Assembly: GCA_026417715.1 (NCBI GenBank)
Contig: JAOACU010000157.1
Coordinates: forward strand, 1-6,747
Direction: 5' to 3'
Length of the DNA stretch: 6,747 nt
DNA from: Anaerolineae bacterium
Lineage (GTDB): Bacteria; Chloroflexota; Anaerolineae; UBA4142
Each line of letters starts with the position of its first letter. The first letter of the stretch is position 1. The notes beneath the pieces are model-generated. The model ran no database searches, had not been told where the DNA came from, and worked only from the letters and a program-made list of their open reading frames with translations. A program made the translations under genes and the position numbers. Positions 1-5,990 of this stretch are shown one piece after another.

Positions 1-243
1 GCGCGCGGCGCGAAAATCGCGGCGGGCTTTGTGTACGGCTTACCCGAAATGCCCATCGAGGATTTGACACTTGATGATGTTTCGATCGAGATGGATCGCA
101 ACGCGGAAGCAGGTTACGCGGAGATGGCAGACGATATTCCGCAACATCGCGCGGCGGGGTTGTTTGTGCGGAATGTGCGTGGTTTGCGGTTGCGGGATGT
201 GGAAATCACCAATCAAATCGGCGAAGCGTTTTTGATTGAGTGA
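1..243 (+). CDS. Glycoside hydrolase family 28-like (polygalacturonase-type) protein, C-terminal fragment
   Basis: This is the last 80 codons of a gene that enters from the left edge, open in frame from base 1 to TGA at 241-243. The fragment has the rhythm of the final coils of a right-handed beta-helix: short strands such as IEDLTLDDVSIEM and VRGLRLRDVEIT, separated by a loop with GYAEMADDIP. From memory, bacterial GH28-like proteins end this way, with a 'pxMaDgi ... aGlfvrNVrgLrLrnV' pattern. GH28 enzymes hydrolyse alpha-1,4 galacturonan or related pectic linkages and are usually exported. The catalytic aspartates lie upstream of the window, so activity cannot be judged. The gene converges on the AI-2E gene and ends 4 bases before a terminator hairpin. 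Another beta-helix family (pectate lyase-like, or general right-handed beta-helix repeats) is the main alternative. Confidence 0.62.
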   Translation, partial: ARGAKIAAGFVYGLPEMPIEDLTLDDVSIEMDRNAEAGYAEMADDIPQHRAAGLFVRNVRGLRLRDVEITNQIGEAFLIE

Positions 244-247
244 AAGA

Positions 248-279
248 AAAAATCACTTGCCATACGGCAAGTGATTTTT
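248..279. terminator. Bidirectional intrinsic terminator between convergent genes
   Basis: A perfect 14-bp stem (248-261 with 266-279) closes a 4-base loop, ATAC. The stem base is A5 on the left and T5 on the right, and further T-rich sequence follows on both strands (TTTTTGTTT on plus; T6CTTT on minus). It sits in the 38-base gap between the stop of the GH28-like gene (243) and the stop of the AI-2E gene (282), so it can end transcription from both sides. Confidence 0.85.
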
Positions 280-281
280 GT

Positions 282-1412
282 TTAAGCATCGCTCGATTGC
301 CGCGCTTGCCAACGTTGGAAAAAGAACACTGCCATCGTCCAGAGGACACCAGCAATCGGAATGCCAAAGAACGCACCCCAAAAACCCGCCACACGAACAC
401 CGATGAGGAGCGCGGCAAAAATCAAGAGCGGGTGCAAGCCCACCGCTTCGCTTAGCACGCGCGGCATCACGACGTTGACAATGACGAGTTGATATACCAG
501 CAACACGAGAAAGAGCCACAGCGCAAGACCGGGGGCTTGGATGAGACAAACGAATAGTGGTGGGATGAGAGCGAGAAAGGTACCCACCAGTGGAATCAGC
601 ATAAACAACCCGGCGAGCAGACTCGCGATGAGCACAAAGTTGAGTGCGAACAACGTCATTGCAACGCCCGTGCCAACGCCGACTAACAGGGCTTGGACAA
701 TCTGCCCGCGCAAAAAGCCACCAAACGTTCGATCCACGTTCTCGATGAAAAATTGAAACTCTTCATGATATTGTCGCGGAAGCAGATTCTTTTGAATCGC
801 GCGGCGAATTTTGGGACCATCGAGCGTGATGATGAAACTGATGATCAACACGAGCAATAGATTTGCAAAGAAACTTACCAGACTCGTCAGGATAGCGAGC
901 GCGTTCTTGATCGCATCGGCGGTGTATGTTTGTAGATTGCCCAGCACAGTTTGAATGGCTTGGGTGAGATTCAAGCGAATGCCCCAATTTGCCAATTCGT
1001 TCTGCAACCAACTACTGGCGCGCGGCACCTCTTTGGTGTACTCAGGCAAATGACTTGCCAATTCCGAAAGTTGAATGACGATGGGTGGAATCAGAAGCGC
1101 AATTCCTAGAACGATCCCAATCAGCACGAACACATAAACGATGATGACAGCGGCAGTACGGGAGAATCGAAACGCGGCAAGCGTTTGTGTGCGCGCTTTC
1201 CCTAACACCGATTCGAGTGTTGGATACAACGCGGATGGAATCGGTTTTCGATTCAGCCACTCGACCAACGGGTTGAGGATGAACGAAACGAGCCATCCCA
1301 GCACAAAGAGCAAAATCAAATCGGCGTAACTGCTAAACAGTTGCCACAGCATCTGCGCCAAGTACAGCGCGGCGATGCAGATGAGGAGGACAAGTAGGAT
1401 TCGGGTCAACAT
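282..1412 (-). CDS. AI-2E family transporter (UPF0118 / PerM-like membrane protein)
   Basis: A 376-residue integral membrane protein of normal length for the family. Hydrophobic segments lie at about residues 4-22, 29-50, 86-110, 170-197, 238-258, 260-290, 294-316 and 327-365, with a polar, probably extracytoplasmic stretch at 111-168. Family landmarks are present: DRTFGGFLRGQ at 227-237, IPLVGT at 273-278 and PRVLSEAVGLHPL at 317-329, followed by the glycine-rich last helix pair. Some members export the quorum signal AI-2 (TqsA) and others have been linked to Na+/H+ exchange, but the substrate of most is unknown, so none is assigned here. The start ATG (complement of 1410-1412) is the natural one, placing the first helix at the N-terminus. 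No Shine-Dalgarno sequence is visible, and the upstream DNA is a 7-bp repeat array, so the native promoter may be missing or unusual. The gene ends at the shared terminator. Confidence 0.9.
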   Translation of the reverse strand: MLTRILLVLLICIAALYLAQMLWQLFSSYADLILLFVLGWLVSFILNPLVEWLNRKPIPSALYPTLESVLGKARTQTLAAFRFSRTAAVIIVYVFVLIGIVLGIALLIPPIVIQLSELASHLPEYTKEVPRASSWLQNELANWGIRLNLTQAIQTVLGNLQTYTADAIKNALAILTSLVSFFANLLLVLIISFIITLDGPKIRRAIQKNLLPRQYHEEFQFFIENVDRTFGGFLRGQIVQALLVGVGTGVAMTLFALNFVLIASLLAGLFMLIPLVGTFLALIPPLFVCLIQAPGLALWLFLVLLVYQLVIVNVVMPRVLSEAVGLHPLLIFAALLIGVRVAGFWGAFFGIPIAGVLWTMAVFFFQRWQARQSSDA

Positions 1413-1556
1413 ACGGTTTCAGGTTATAGGTTTCAGGTTCACGTTTCACGCATTACGTATCACGTATCACTCACGCTCTTTCGCTCTCTCGCGCTCTCGC
1501 TCTTCGCCCTACTCTTCCTCGTCCTCATCGGCAACCTCGAAGGATTTTTCGAGGCG
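1398..1556 (+). other. Start-less upstream extension of the DUF2298 reading frame
   Basis: The frame of the downstream gene is open back to 1398 (TAG stop at 1395-1397) but contains no ATG, GTG or TTG before the ATG at 1557. Bases 1476-1556 encode a membrane helix and a conserved-looking lead-in, LFALLFLVLIGNLEGFFEAM, which fits the DUF2298 family directly before the HARGWGS motif. That segment is therefore genuine former coding sequence, left outside the only possible start. Further upstream the frame runs through the 7-bp array and then antisense into the AI-2E gene, so nothing more of the DUF2298 gene exists to the left. Confidence 0.75.
1415..1470 (+). repeat. 7-bp-period degenerate array (8 units) in the divergent gap
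   Basis: Eight consecutive 7-base units fill 1415-1470 exactly. The first three are GGTTTCA-like (1415-1435) and the last five GGTTCAC, GTTTCAC, GCATTAC and GTATCAC twice. The array begins 3 bases beyond the AI-2E start codon and runs without a stop into the DUF2298 reading frame (GYRFQVHVSRITYHVS). It matches the array at 3915-3991 closely: TTTCAGGTTCAC is shared exactly (1431-1442 and 3938-3949), and the following TCACGCANTACGTANCACG agrees except at two positions. Confidence 0.85.
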
Positions 1557-3362
1557 ATGCACGCGCGCGGTTGGGGCTCGCGCGAATTTTGGCAATGGCT
1601 CGACATCAAAGGATTGACCCACGCGCCCATCACAGGCACGTTCGTCCCTGCTGACAATTGGTGGTGGTGGCGCGCGTCGCGCGTGATACACGATGTTATG
1701 ATGGGACAATCGGTCGAAGTGATTGACGAATTCCCGCAGTTCAGTTTTCTACTCGGCGATTTGCACCCACACGTTTTGGCATTGCCGTTCGCGTTGCTTG
1801 CGCTGGCTGCCGCGCTCAATGTGATGCGGTTTTCAGTTTTCAGTTTTCAGTTTTCAGATTTTACATTTCACGCCTCAAGTTTCACGTCTCACGCCTCACG
1901 CTTCACGTCTCACGCCTCACGCTTTACGTTTCCTGACTTTTTACTTTTGCCTTTAATCCTCGGCGGTCTGTTCTTCCTCAACTCTTGGGACATTTTGCCG
2001 TACGGTTTCATCATCGTTGCCGCGTTTGCGATTGCGCGCTATCGCGTGAACGATTCGTGGGATCGCGAAGCAACGCGTGACCTTGCGGTGTTCGTCGTCG
2101 CGCTTGGTGTATTGAGCGTGTTGTTGTATTTGCCGTTCCATCTTGGATTTCAATCACAGGCAGGTGGAATCTTGCCGACACTCTTTGTCAAGACGCGCTT
2201 GCATCAGTACTTGATAATGTTCGGCTTGTTCGTTTTCATTCTTGCGACGTTCCTCGCGCGCTTGGCGTACGAACAACGCGCGCTCGGTTGGCGTGAATGG
2301 TTGAACCGCGCGGCAGTGCCACTCACCGCGATTTTCGCGTTTCCGCTTGCGGTGATGATGCTCGCGCTTGTGATTCTTGCAGCAAGCCCACATTTGCGCG
2401 ACCAAGCGCGCGCGGTCTTTCCCGCAGCGGCAGACAATTTTGTGGCGACCGTTCTTCTCGCATTCTTTGAGCCACTTGCACGCGATCCCGCGCTCTTCAT
2501 CGTGCTGACGATTCTTATCACAACGATCGCCGTCGTGGCGCGCGAATATCGGCATGACGATAGCACGCTATTCGCGCTACTCCTCGCGTTTACGGCGTTC
2601 CTTCTCACGTTCAGCGTCGAGTTTGTGTACTTGCGCGATCAATTCGGGACGCGAATGAACACGGTGTTCAAATTCTACTTTCAAGCGTGGACGCTCTTTG
2701 CGATTGCGGCAACGTATGCGGTATTTTACATCGCAGATGACGAAAGACAAAAGACGAACGACGAAGGCATCCGTCTTTCGTCCTCCGTCCCTTCGCCTTT
2801 GCTCAGGGCAAGCCTTCGTCCTTTGTGGTTTATCGCGTTCGCGTTCCTCTTGTTCGCAAGTCTCGTCTATCCCGCACTGGCGATTCCGAATCGTGCGGAT
2901 GGTTTTGCTAAACCACCAACGCTCGATGGACTTGCGTGGTTGCGTGAGAGCAATCCCAGCGATTACGCGGCAATCGAATGGCTACGCGCGCACGCGCCGC
3001 GCGGCGCGGTCATCGTCGAAGCACCAGGCGCGGAATATTCGTACGGCAATCGAATTTCGATGGCAACGGGCTTGCCTACCGTGTTGGGTTGGGCGGGGCA
3101 CGAATCGCAGTGGCGCGGTGGCTCTAAATTTTTCAAGGACGATGCGGCAGGGATTGATCGCGCGGCGGACATTCAGCGCATCTATCAGACGATTGACTCG
3201 AAAGAACTTTTGACGTATCTGGACAAGTATGCTATAAAATTCGTCGTTATTGGTCAGACCGAAAAAAGTATGTACGGACTGTCCAAAACCCAGATCGAAA
3301 AATTTGGTCGCGTGATGGACTTGGTATTCGAGTATGGCGATGTTCGAATCTACGGACGATAG
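1557..3362 (+). CDS. DUF2298 / Chlor_Arch_YYY family membrane protein, N-terminal half missing
   Basis: From ATG 1557 this gives 601 residues. Family landmarks: HARGWGS at 2-8, a tryptophan run with WWRASRVI at 37-44, IDEFPQFSFLLGDLHPHV at 56-73, and DQFGTRMNTVFKFYFQAW at 361-378. Many membrane helices follow, then a soluble C-terminal domain with GHESQWRG at 514-521. Full-length members (TIGR03662, as I recall it) are about 700-900 residues or more and carry a YYYxG motif in the N-terminal half. That motif and the whole half are absent, and coding sequence continues upstream of the ATG without a start codon, so the gene is 5'-truncated and may be non-functional. Two repeat-derived inserts sit in loops, at residues about 92-126 and 395-415. 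The family's function is unknown; its frequent neighbour is a glycosyltransferase-like protein, as here. The product should be in the cytoplasmic membrane. Confidence 0.82.
   Translation: MHARGWGSREFWQWLDIKGLTHAPITGTFVPADNWWWWRASRVIHDVMMGQSVEVIDEFPQFSFLLGDLHPHVLALPFALLALAAALNVMRFSVFSFQFSDFTFHASSFTSHASRFTSHASRFTFPDFLLLPLILGGLFFLNSWDILPYGFIIVAAFAIARYRVNDSWDREATRDLAVFVVALGVLSVLLYLPFHLGFQSQAGGILPTLFVKTRLHQYLIMFGLFVFILATFLARLAYEQRALGWREWLNRAAVPLTAIFAFPLAVMMLALVILAASPHLRDQARAVFPAAADNFVATVLLAFFEPLARDPALFIVLTILITTIAVVAREYRHDDSTLFALLLAFTAFLLTFSVEFVYLRDQFGTRMNTVFKFYFQAWTLFAIAATYAVFYIADDERQKTNDEGIRLSSSVPSPLLRASLRPLWFIAFAFLLFASLVYPALAIPNRADGFAKPPTLDGLAWLRESNPSDYAAIEWLRAHAPRGAVIVEAPGAEYSYGNRISMATGLPTVLGWAGHESQWRGGSKFFKDDAAGIDRAADIQRIYQTIDSKELLTYLDKYAIKFVVIGQTEKSMYGLSKTQIEKFGRVMDLVFEYGDVRIYGR
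1829..1934 (+). repeat. In-frame 7-bp-period array inside the DUF2298 gene
   Basis: Four exact tandem copies of TTTTCAG (1830-1857) are followed by eleven units ending mostly in TCAC (1858-1934). Within the second block a 21-base unit is duplicated exactly (1881-1901 and 1902-1922), giving FTSHASR twice at residues 109-122. The array encodes residues about 92-126, between two membrane helices. It is rich in F, S and H and does not resemble the surrounding family sequence, so it looks like a tolerated insertion in a loop. Confidence 0.85.
2739..2820 (+). repeat. Inverted 7-bp-period repeat inside the DUF2298 gene
   Basis: Four tandem GACGAAN-type units (2739-2766; the second is GACAAAA) are followed after a short spacer by pyrimidine-rich units of the complementary type (TCTTTCG at 2774-2780, TCCTCCG at 2781-2787, continuing to about 2801). 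Two perfect inverted pairs lie within it: 2739-2748 with 2773-2782 (10 bp), and 2760-2768 with 2812-2820 (9 bp). It encodes residues about 395-421, starting DERQKTNDEG, a hydrophilic loop between two membrane helices. It lacks family character and looks like an inserted dispersed repeat. Confidence 0.7.
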
Positions 3363-5118
3363 AACGCGCGCACTGCCGCGCCTTACCATCGAAATCGCAC
3401 TGTACATCGCGCTGGTGTGTGTCGCGCTGTTCGCGCGCGTGGTTGCGTTGGGCGACGTGCCACTCACATCCGATGAAGCACGACAAGCGATAGCATCGTG
3501 GAATTTCATCAACGGCAGAGAAGATGCGTTCATCGGTAGTCCACTGTTGTTCACAGGCAACGCAATTCTCTTTGCGCTCTTTGGCGCGAACGATACGCTC
3601 GCGCGCCTCTTGCCTGCGCTCTTTGGTAGCGCGCTCGTATTGCTTCCCGCGCTTGTGCGCCGCGAACTAGGGCGCATCGGCGCGCTGGTGTCAAGTACGC
3701 TCTTGGCATTTTCACCGTCGCTCATCTTTTTCTCGCGCGCACTCGACGGTTCGATGATTGCGGTGACGTGCGCGCTCGCCGCGTTCGCGTTCGCGTGGCG
3801 TTACTTGGCTGAACGCAACGCGCGCGAACTCCACCTTGCCGCGATCTTTGCCGCGCTCGCACTCACCGCCGCGCGCGAAGTGTGGACGATTGTATTTGCC
3901 CTTGCAATCTTTGCAGTTTTAAGTTTCAAGTTTCAGGTTTCAGGTTCACACCTCACGCAATACGTAACACGCAATACGCAACACACAATACTTTTCTTCG
4001 TTCTCACCATCCTCCTCACCGCCACCACCTTCACCCTCCGTCGCGAAGGCATCGGCGCGGCATTCGATTTGTTGAGCGCGTGGCTTGCGGGTTTGCAACC
4101 GAGTTCTGCGTTCTACGACCCATTGCGTTTGCTCCTCATCTACGATCCACTCGTGTTCTTCGTCGGCTTACTTGCGCTCGTGCGCTTGAGTTTCGTTGCG
4201 TTCGACGAACGCGCGCGCGCGTTCTTCAACGCATTGACGTTTTGGGGCATTATCGCGTTTGTCGTGTACACACTCGGCGGCGACAAGAATCCCGCGCGCG
4301 TCGTCGTGATTGTGACACCGCTGGCACTCATCGCGGGTTGGTTCATCGGCGATTGGTTAGAGCGCGTCGCGCGCGAAACTGACCGTGAATTTTTCATTGC
4401 GCAAGAAATTCCCGTACTGATTTTCGCACTCGTCATCAGCGCGTTCTTGTACCTCGTCATCGTTGAACTCGCGACGCGCGGCACGTTAGCGATTACGATC
4501 GTGTTGGCACGTCTGTTCGGCTGGGAGCGCGTCATCGGCGGCACACTTGATTGGCAAATCGTCTTTGCGCTGGTGCTCATCGCGCTCGCGGCGATTGCGT
4601 TTCTCATCGTCGCGACGGTGGGCTGGCAACGCGCGCGTACGCTCGCCTTTGCGTTGATGTTGATCGTGCTAACTGTGTGGACAGTGCGCCAAACGGCAAT
4701 GCTGAACTATGATGCGATGCGCAACGCGCGCGAATTTTTGGTTGCGCGCGCCGCCGCATCGAACGTGCGCGACTTGGAGCGTGATTTGCGCGATATTTCG
4801 CGCTGGCGCGCCAACGATTCGTACGCTCTCCACATCGTTGCCGACGAAAAATTAAGTCCAATCGTTGCGTGGACTGTGCGCGATTTTCGCCACGCGCGTT
4901 TTGCCGCGCGTCCTGCCGGTATGGCGGCACAGGTGTTGCTTCTGCCTACGCCTGCCGCTGCACCGTCGTCCGATTGGATGGGACAAACGTACACGCTGGA
5001 GATGCGTCGCGTGAGCGCGCCACGCACGGGTTTAGAGTGGCTACGCTGGCTCTTGTTCCGCGATGTGGGCGCGCTAGAACGCGCGAGTGTCGAGTTGTGG
5101 ATGCGACAGCCAGAGTGA
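3334..5118 (+). CDS. Multi-pass membrane glycosyltransferase-like protein (TIGR03663/Agl23 or GT39 type)
   Basis: A 594-residue protein with about 11-13 predicted hydrophobic segments from residue 20 to 450 and a soluble C-terminal tail of about 145 residues. The N-terminal third resembles dolichyl-phosphate-mannose mannosyltransferase (GT39/PMT) folds: an acidic pair in SDEARQA (D47, E48) after the first helix, then ALFGANDTLARLLPALFG at 81-98, RRELGRIGALVSS at 109-121 and SPSLIFFSR at 127-135. Such proteins transfer sugars from lipid-phosphate carriers on the outer membrane face. As I recall the TIGR03663 family, it has an invariant HGP tripeptide; the equivalent site here reads GSP (68-70), so the histidine is not conserved. 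Family members commonly sit beside DUF2298 genes, as here, with a 29-base overlap suggesting translational coupling. ATG 3334 is taken as the start; ATG 3340 is equally possible. Residues about 195-219 come from a 7-bp repeat array. Confidence 0.75.
   Translation: MAMFESTDDRTRALPRLTIEIALYIALVCVALFARVVALGDVPLTSDEARQAIASWNFINGREDAFIGSPLLFTGNAILFALFGANDTLARLLPALFGSALVLLPALVRRELGRIGALVSSTLLAFSPSLIFFSRALDGSMIAVTCALAAFAFAWRYLAERNARELHLAAIFAALALTAAREVWTIVFALAIFAVLSFKFQVSGSHLTQYVTRNTQHTILFFVLTILLTATTFTLRREGIGAAFDLLSAWLAGLQPSSAFYDPLRLLLIYDPLVFFVGLLALVRLSFVAFDERARAFFNALTFWGIIAFVVYTLGGDKNPARVVVIVTPLALIAGWFIGDWLERVARETDREFFIAQEIPVLIFALVISAFLYLVIVELATRGTLAITIVLARLFGWERVIGGTLDWQIVFALVLIALAAIAFLIVATVGWQRARTLAFALMLIVLTVWTVRQTAMLNYDAMRNAREFLVARAAASNVRDLERDLRDISRWRANDSYALHIVADEKLSPIVAWTVRDFRHARFAARPAGMAAQVLLLPTPAAAPSSDWMGQTYTLEMRRVSAPRTGLEWLRWLLFRDVGALERASVELWMRQPE
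3915..3991 (+). repeat. In-frame 7-bp-period array inside the glycosyltransferase-like gene
   Basis: Eleven 7-base units in unbroken register. First come AGTTTTA/AGTTTCA/GGTTTCA types (3915-3942), then GGTTCAC, ACCTCAC and alternating GCAATAC, GTAACAC and GCAACAC types (3943-3991). It encodes SFKFQVSGSHLTQYVTRNTQ (residues 197-216), a polar stretch between two membrane helices. The order, a TTTCA block followed by a CAC/TAC block, is the same as at 1415-1470 and 1829-1934. Confidence 0.85.
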
Positions 5119-5121
5119 GGG

Positions 5122-5263
5122 GTAGTGCTATAAATGCTGGTAAGGCAATTTGTCACGCTGAGCCCTTCCTTCGTCAGGGTAAACTCCGCGAAGCGTCTCG
5201 CAAAGTGCTCTGAGATTCTTCGGCGCAAAAAAACGCGCCTCAGAATGACACTCTCAGCACTAC
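5122..5263. repeat. Intergenic dispersed element with imperfect inverted ends
   Basis: The gap between the glycosyltransferase-like gene and the endonuclease gene contains TGTCACGCTGAG (5151-5162) facing CTCAGAATGACA (5239-5250), inverted ends matching at 10 of 12 positions. Between them lie CGCGAAGCGTCTCGCAAAG-type sequence, CTGAGATTCTTCGG, and a small hairpin (5222-5226 with 5235-5239 around an A-rich loop). An outer perfect 8-bp inverted pair (5122-5129 with 5256-5263) encloses it, followed by T5. From memory, sequences of the form 'TGTCAYNCTGAG...CTCAGAATGACA' are widely dispersed between genes in Chloroflexota and other bacteria. No transposase is present, so if mobile it would be a non-autonomous element. 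Apart from this and the ribosome binding site at 5283-5286, the gap shows nothing coding. Confidence 0.65.
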
Positions 5264-5282
5264 TTTTTGATCACTACCGACT

Positions 5283-5286
5283 GAGG
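5283..5286 (+). promoter_or_regulatory. Ribosome binding site of the endonuclease gene
   Basis: GAGG at 5283-5286 stands 8 bases before GTG at 5295 but only 5 before TTG at 5292. This favours GTG 5295 as the start. An 8-base palindrome, CAACGTTG (5287-5294), fills the spacer. Confidence 0.5.
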
Positions 5287-5294
5287 CAACGTTG

Positions 5295-5987
5295 GTGAGC
5301 AAAAGAATCACGCTCGAAGATTTCAAACGTTCGTTTGCTGAAATCAAAAAGGCAGGGTGGATTCAATCCAAGCGTCGCGGTTCAACAGGGATCGGTCAGA
5401 CGCTTGAACAATTGCTTGGTCTTGACGAGAACAACATTGCCTTGCCCGATTTGGGAAATGTGGAACTGAAAGCGCATCGAATCGGATCGTCTTCGATGAT
5501 TACCTTGTTCACGTTCAATCGCAAAGCATGGAAGATGAAACCACTGGATGCAGTGCGACAATACGGAACACCTGACCAGAATGGACGGTTGGGTCTTTAC
5601 TTCACAATGACGCGTACTCCCAACAGTATGGGCTTGTTTCTCTACGTTGAGGAAGATCGAATATCAGTCAGACATATTTCAGGACAAATCGTTGCCGAGT
5701 GGCAGTTGGATGCGCTTGCCGAACGTTTCATGCAAAAGATACCTGGCTTGATTTTGGTCAGCGCGTTCAGTGAAATGCGCGGCGATAGCGAATGGTTCAA
5801 ATTTGAGCGTGCGCAACTCTTGATGGGCACTTCACCCGAAATTTTGCGTAATCAAATTTTAGCGGGTAATGTGTTGGTTGACCTACGCTTGCATGACCAA
5901 GTCACTCGAGCACGTAATCACGGCACAGGTTTCCGCGCGCGGGAAGATAAACTACCTATGTTGTTTCAGAATGTGAAAGACTTGTGA
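5295..5987 (+). CDS. MvaI/BcnI-family Type II restriction endonuclease
   Basis: A 230-residue protein counted from GTG 5295 (TTG 5292 would add one residue). The N-terminal region carries the family signature: RRGSTGIGQTLEQLLGLDENN (about 27-47), then LPDLGNVELKAHR (50-62). The latter fits a PD-(D/E)xK nuclease core, with D52, E57 and K59 as the likely metal-binding and catalytic residues and E38 in the preceding helix. ITLFTFNRKAW follows, also usual for the family. Characterised relatives cut as monomers at CCWGG (MvaI) or CCSGG (BcnI); the exact site recognised here cannot be read from the sequence. The length is typical and the frame is intact, so the enzyme may be active. The methyltransferase gene begins 3 bases after its stop, giving a classic two-gene restriction-modification operon. 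Its sequence is visibly poorer in CGCG than the genes to the left, which suggests horizontal acquisition. Confidence 0.87.
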   Translation: MSKRITLEDFKRSFAEIKKAGWIQSKRRGSTGIGQTLEQLLGLDENNIALPDLGNVELKAHRIGSSSMITLFTFNRKAWKMKPLDAVRQYGTPDQNGRLGLYFTMTRTPNSMGLFLYVEEDRISVRHISGQIVAEWQLDALAERFMQKIPGLILVSAFSEMRGDSEWFKFERAQLLMGTSPEILRNQILAGNVLVDLRLHDQVTRARNHGTGFRAREDKLPMLFQNVKDL

Positions 5988-5990
5988 CCT

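Noticed and set aside
1829..1934. Possible CRISPR array
   Set aside because: The units are 7 bp and contiguous, without the 21-40 bp repeats and unique spacers of a CRISPR array, and they are translated within a gene.
2154..2608. Overlapping 133- and 134-codon minus-strand frames
   Set aside because: Both lie inside the DUF2298 membrane protein and read as low-complexity R/K/C- or S/A/R-rich shadow sequence.
2982..3725. 247-codon open frame on the minus strand spanning the DUF2298/glycosyltransferase junction
   Set aside because: It is antisense to two strongly supported genes, has a serine/arginine/alanine-rich composition typical of antisense frames in GC-rich coding DNA, and shows no recognisable domain.
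3882..4382. 166-codon plus-strand frame containing FKFQVSGFRF-like sequence
   Set aside because: It is the +1 shadow of the glycosyltransferase-like gene. The repeat peptide appears there only because a 7-bp array reads the same in every forward frame.
4869..5213. 114-codon plus-strand frame running into the intergenic repeat
   Set aside because: It overlaps the 3' end of the glycosyltransferase-like gene in another frame and continues only into repeat sequence, with no ribosome binding site or domain seen.
5256..5268. AGCACTAC followed by T5 as an intrinsic terminator for the glycosyltransferase-like gene
   Set aside because: The pairing arm is 126 bases away at 5122-5129, far too distant for a normal terminator hairpin, and the T run is short.
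5287..5294. CAACGTTG as a controller-protein operator for the restriction system
   Set aside because: A single 8-bp palindrome is expected by chance, there is no second copy, and no controller-protein gene is visible.
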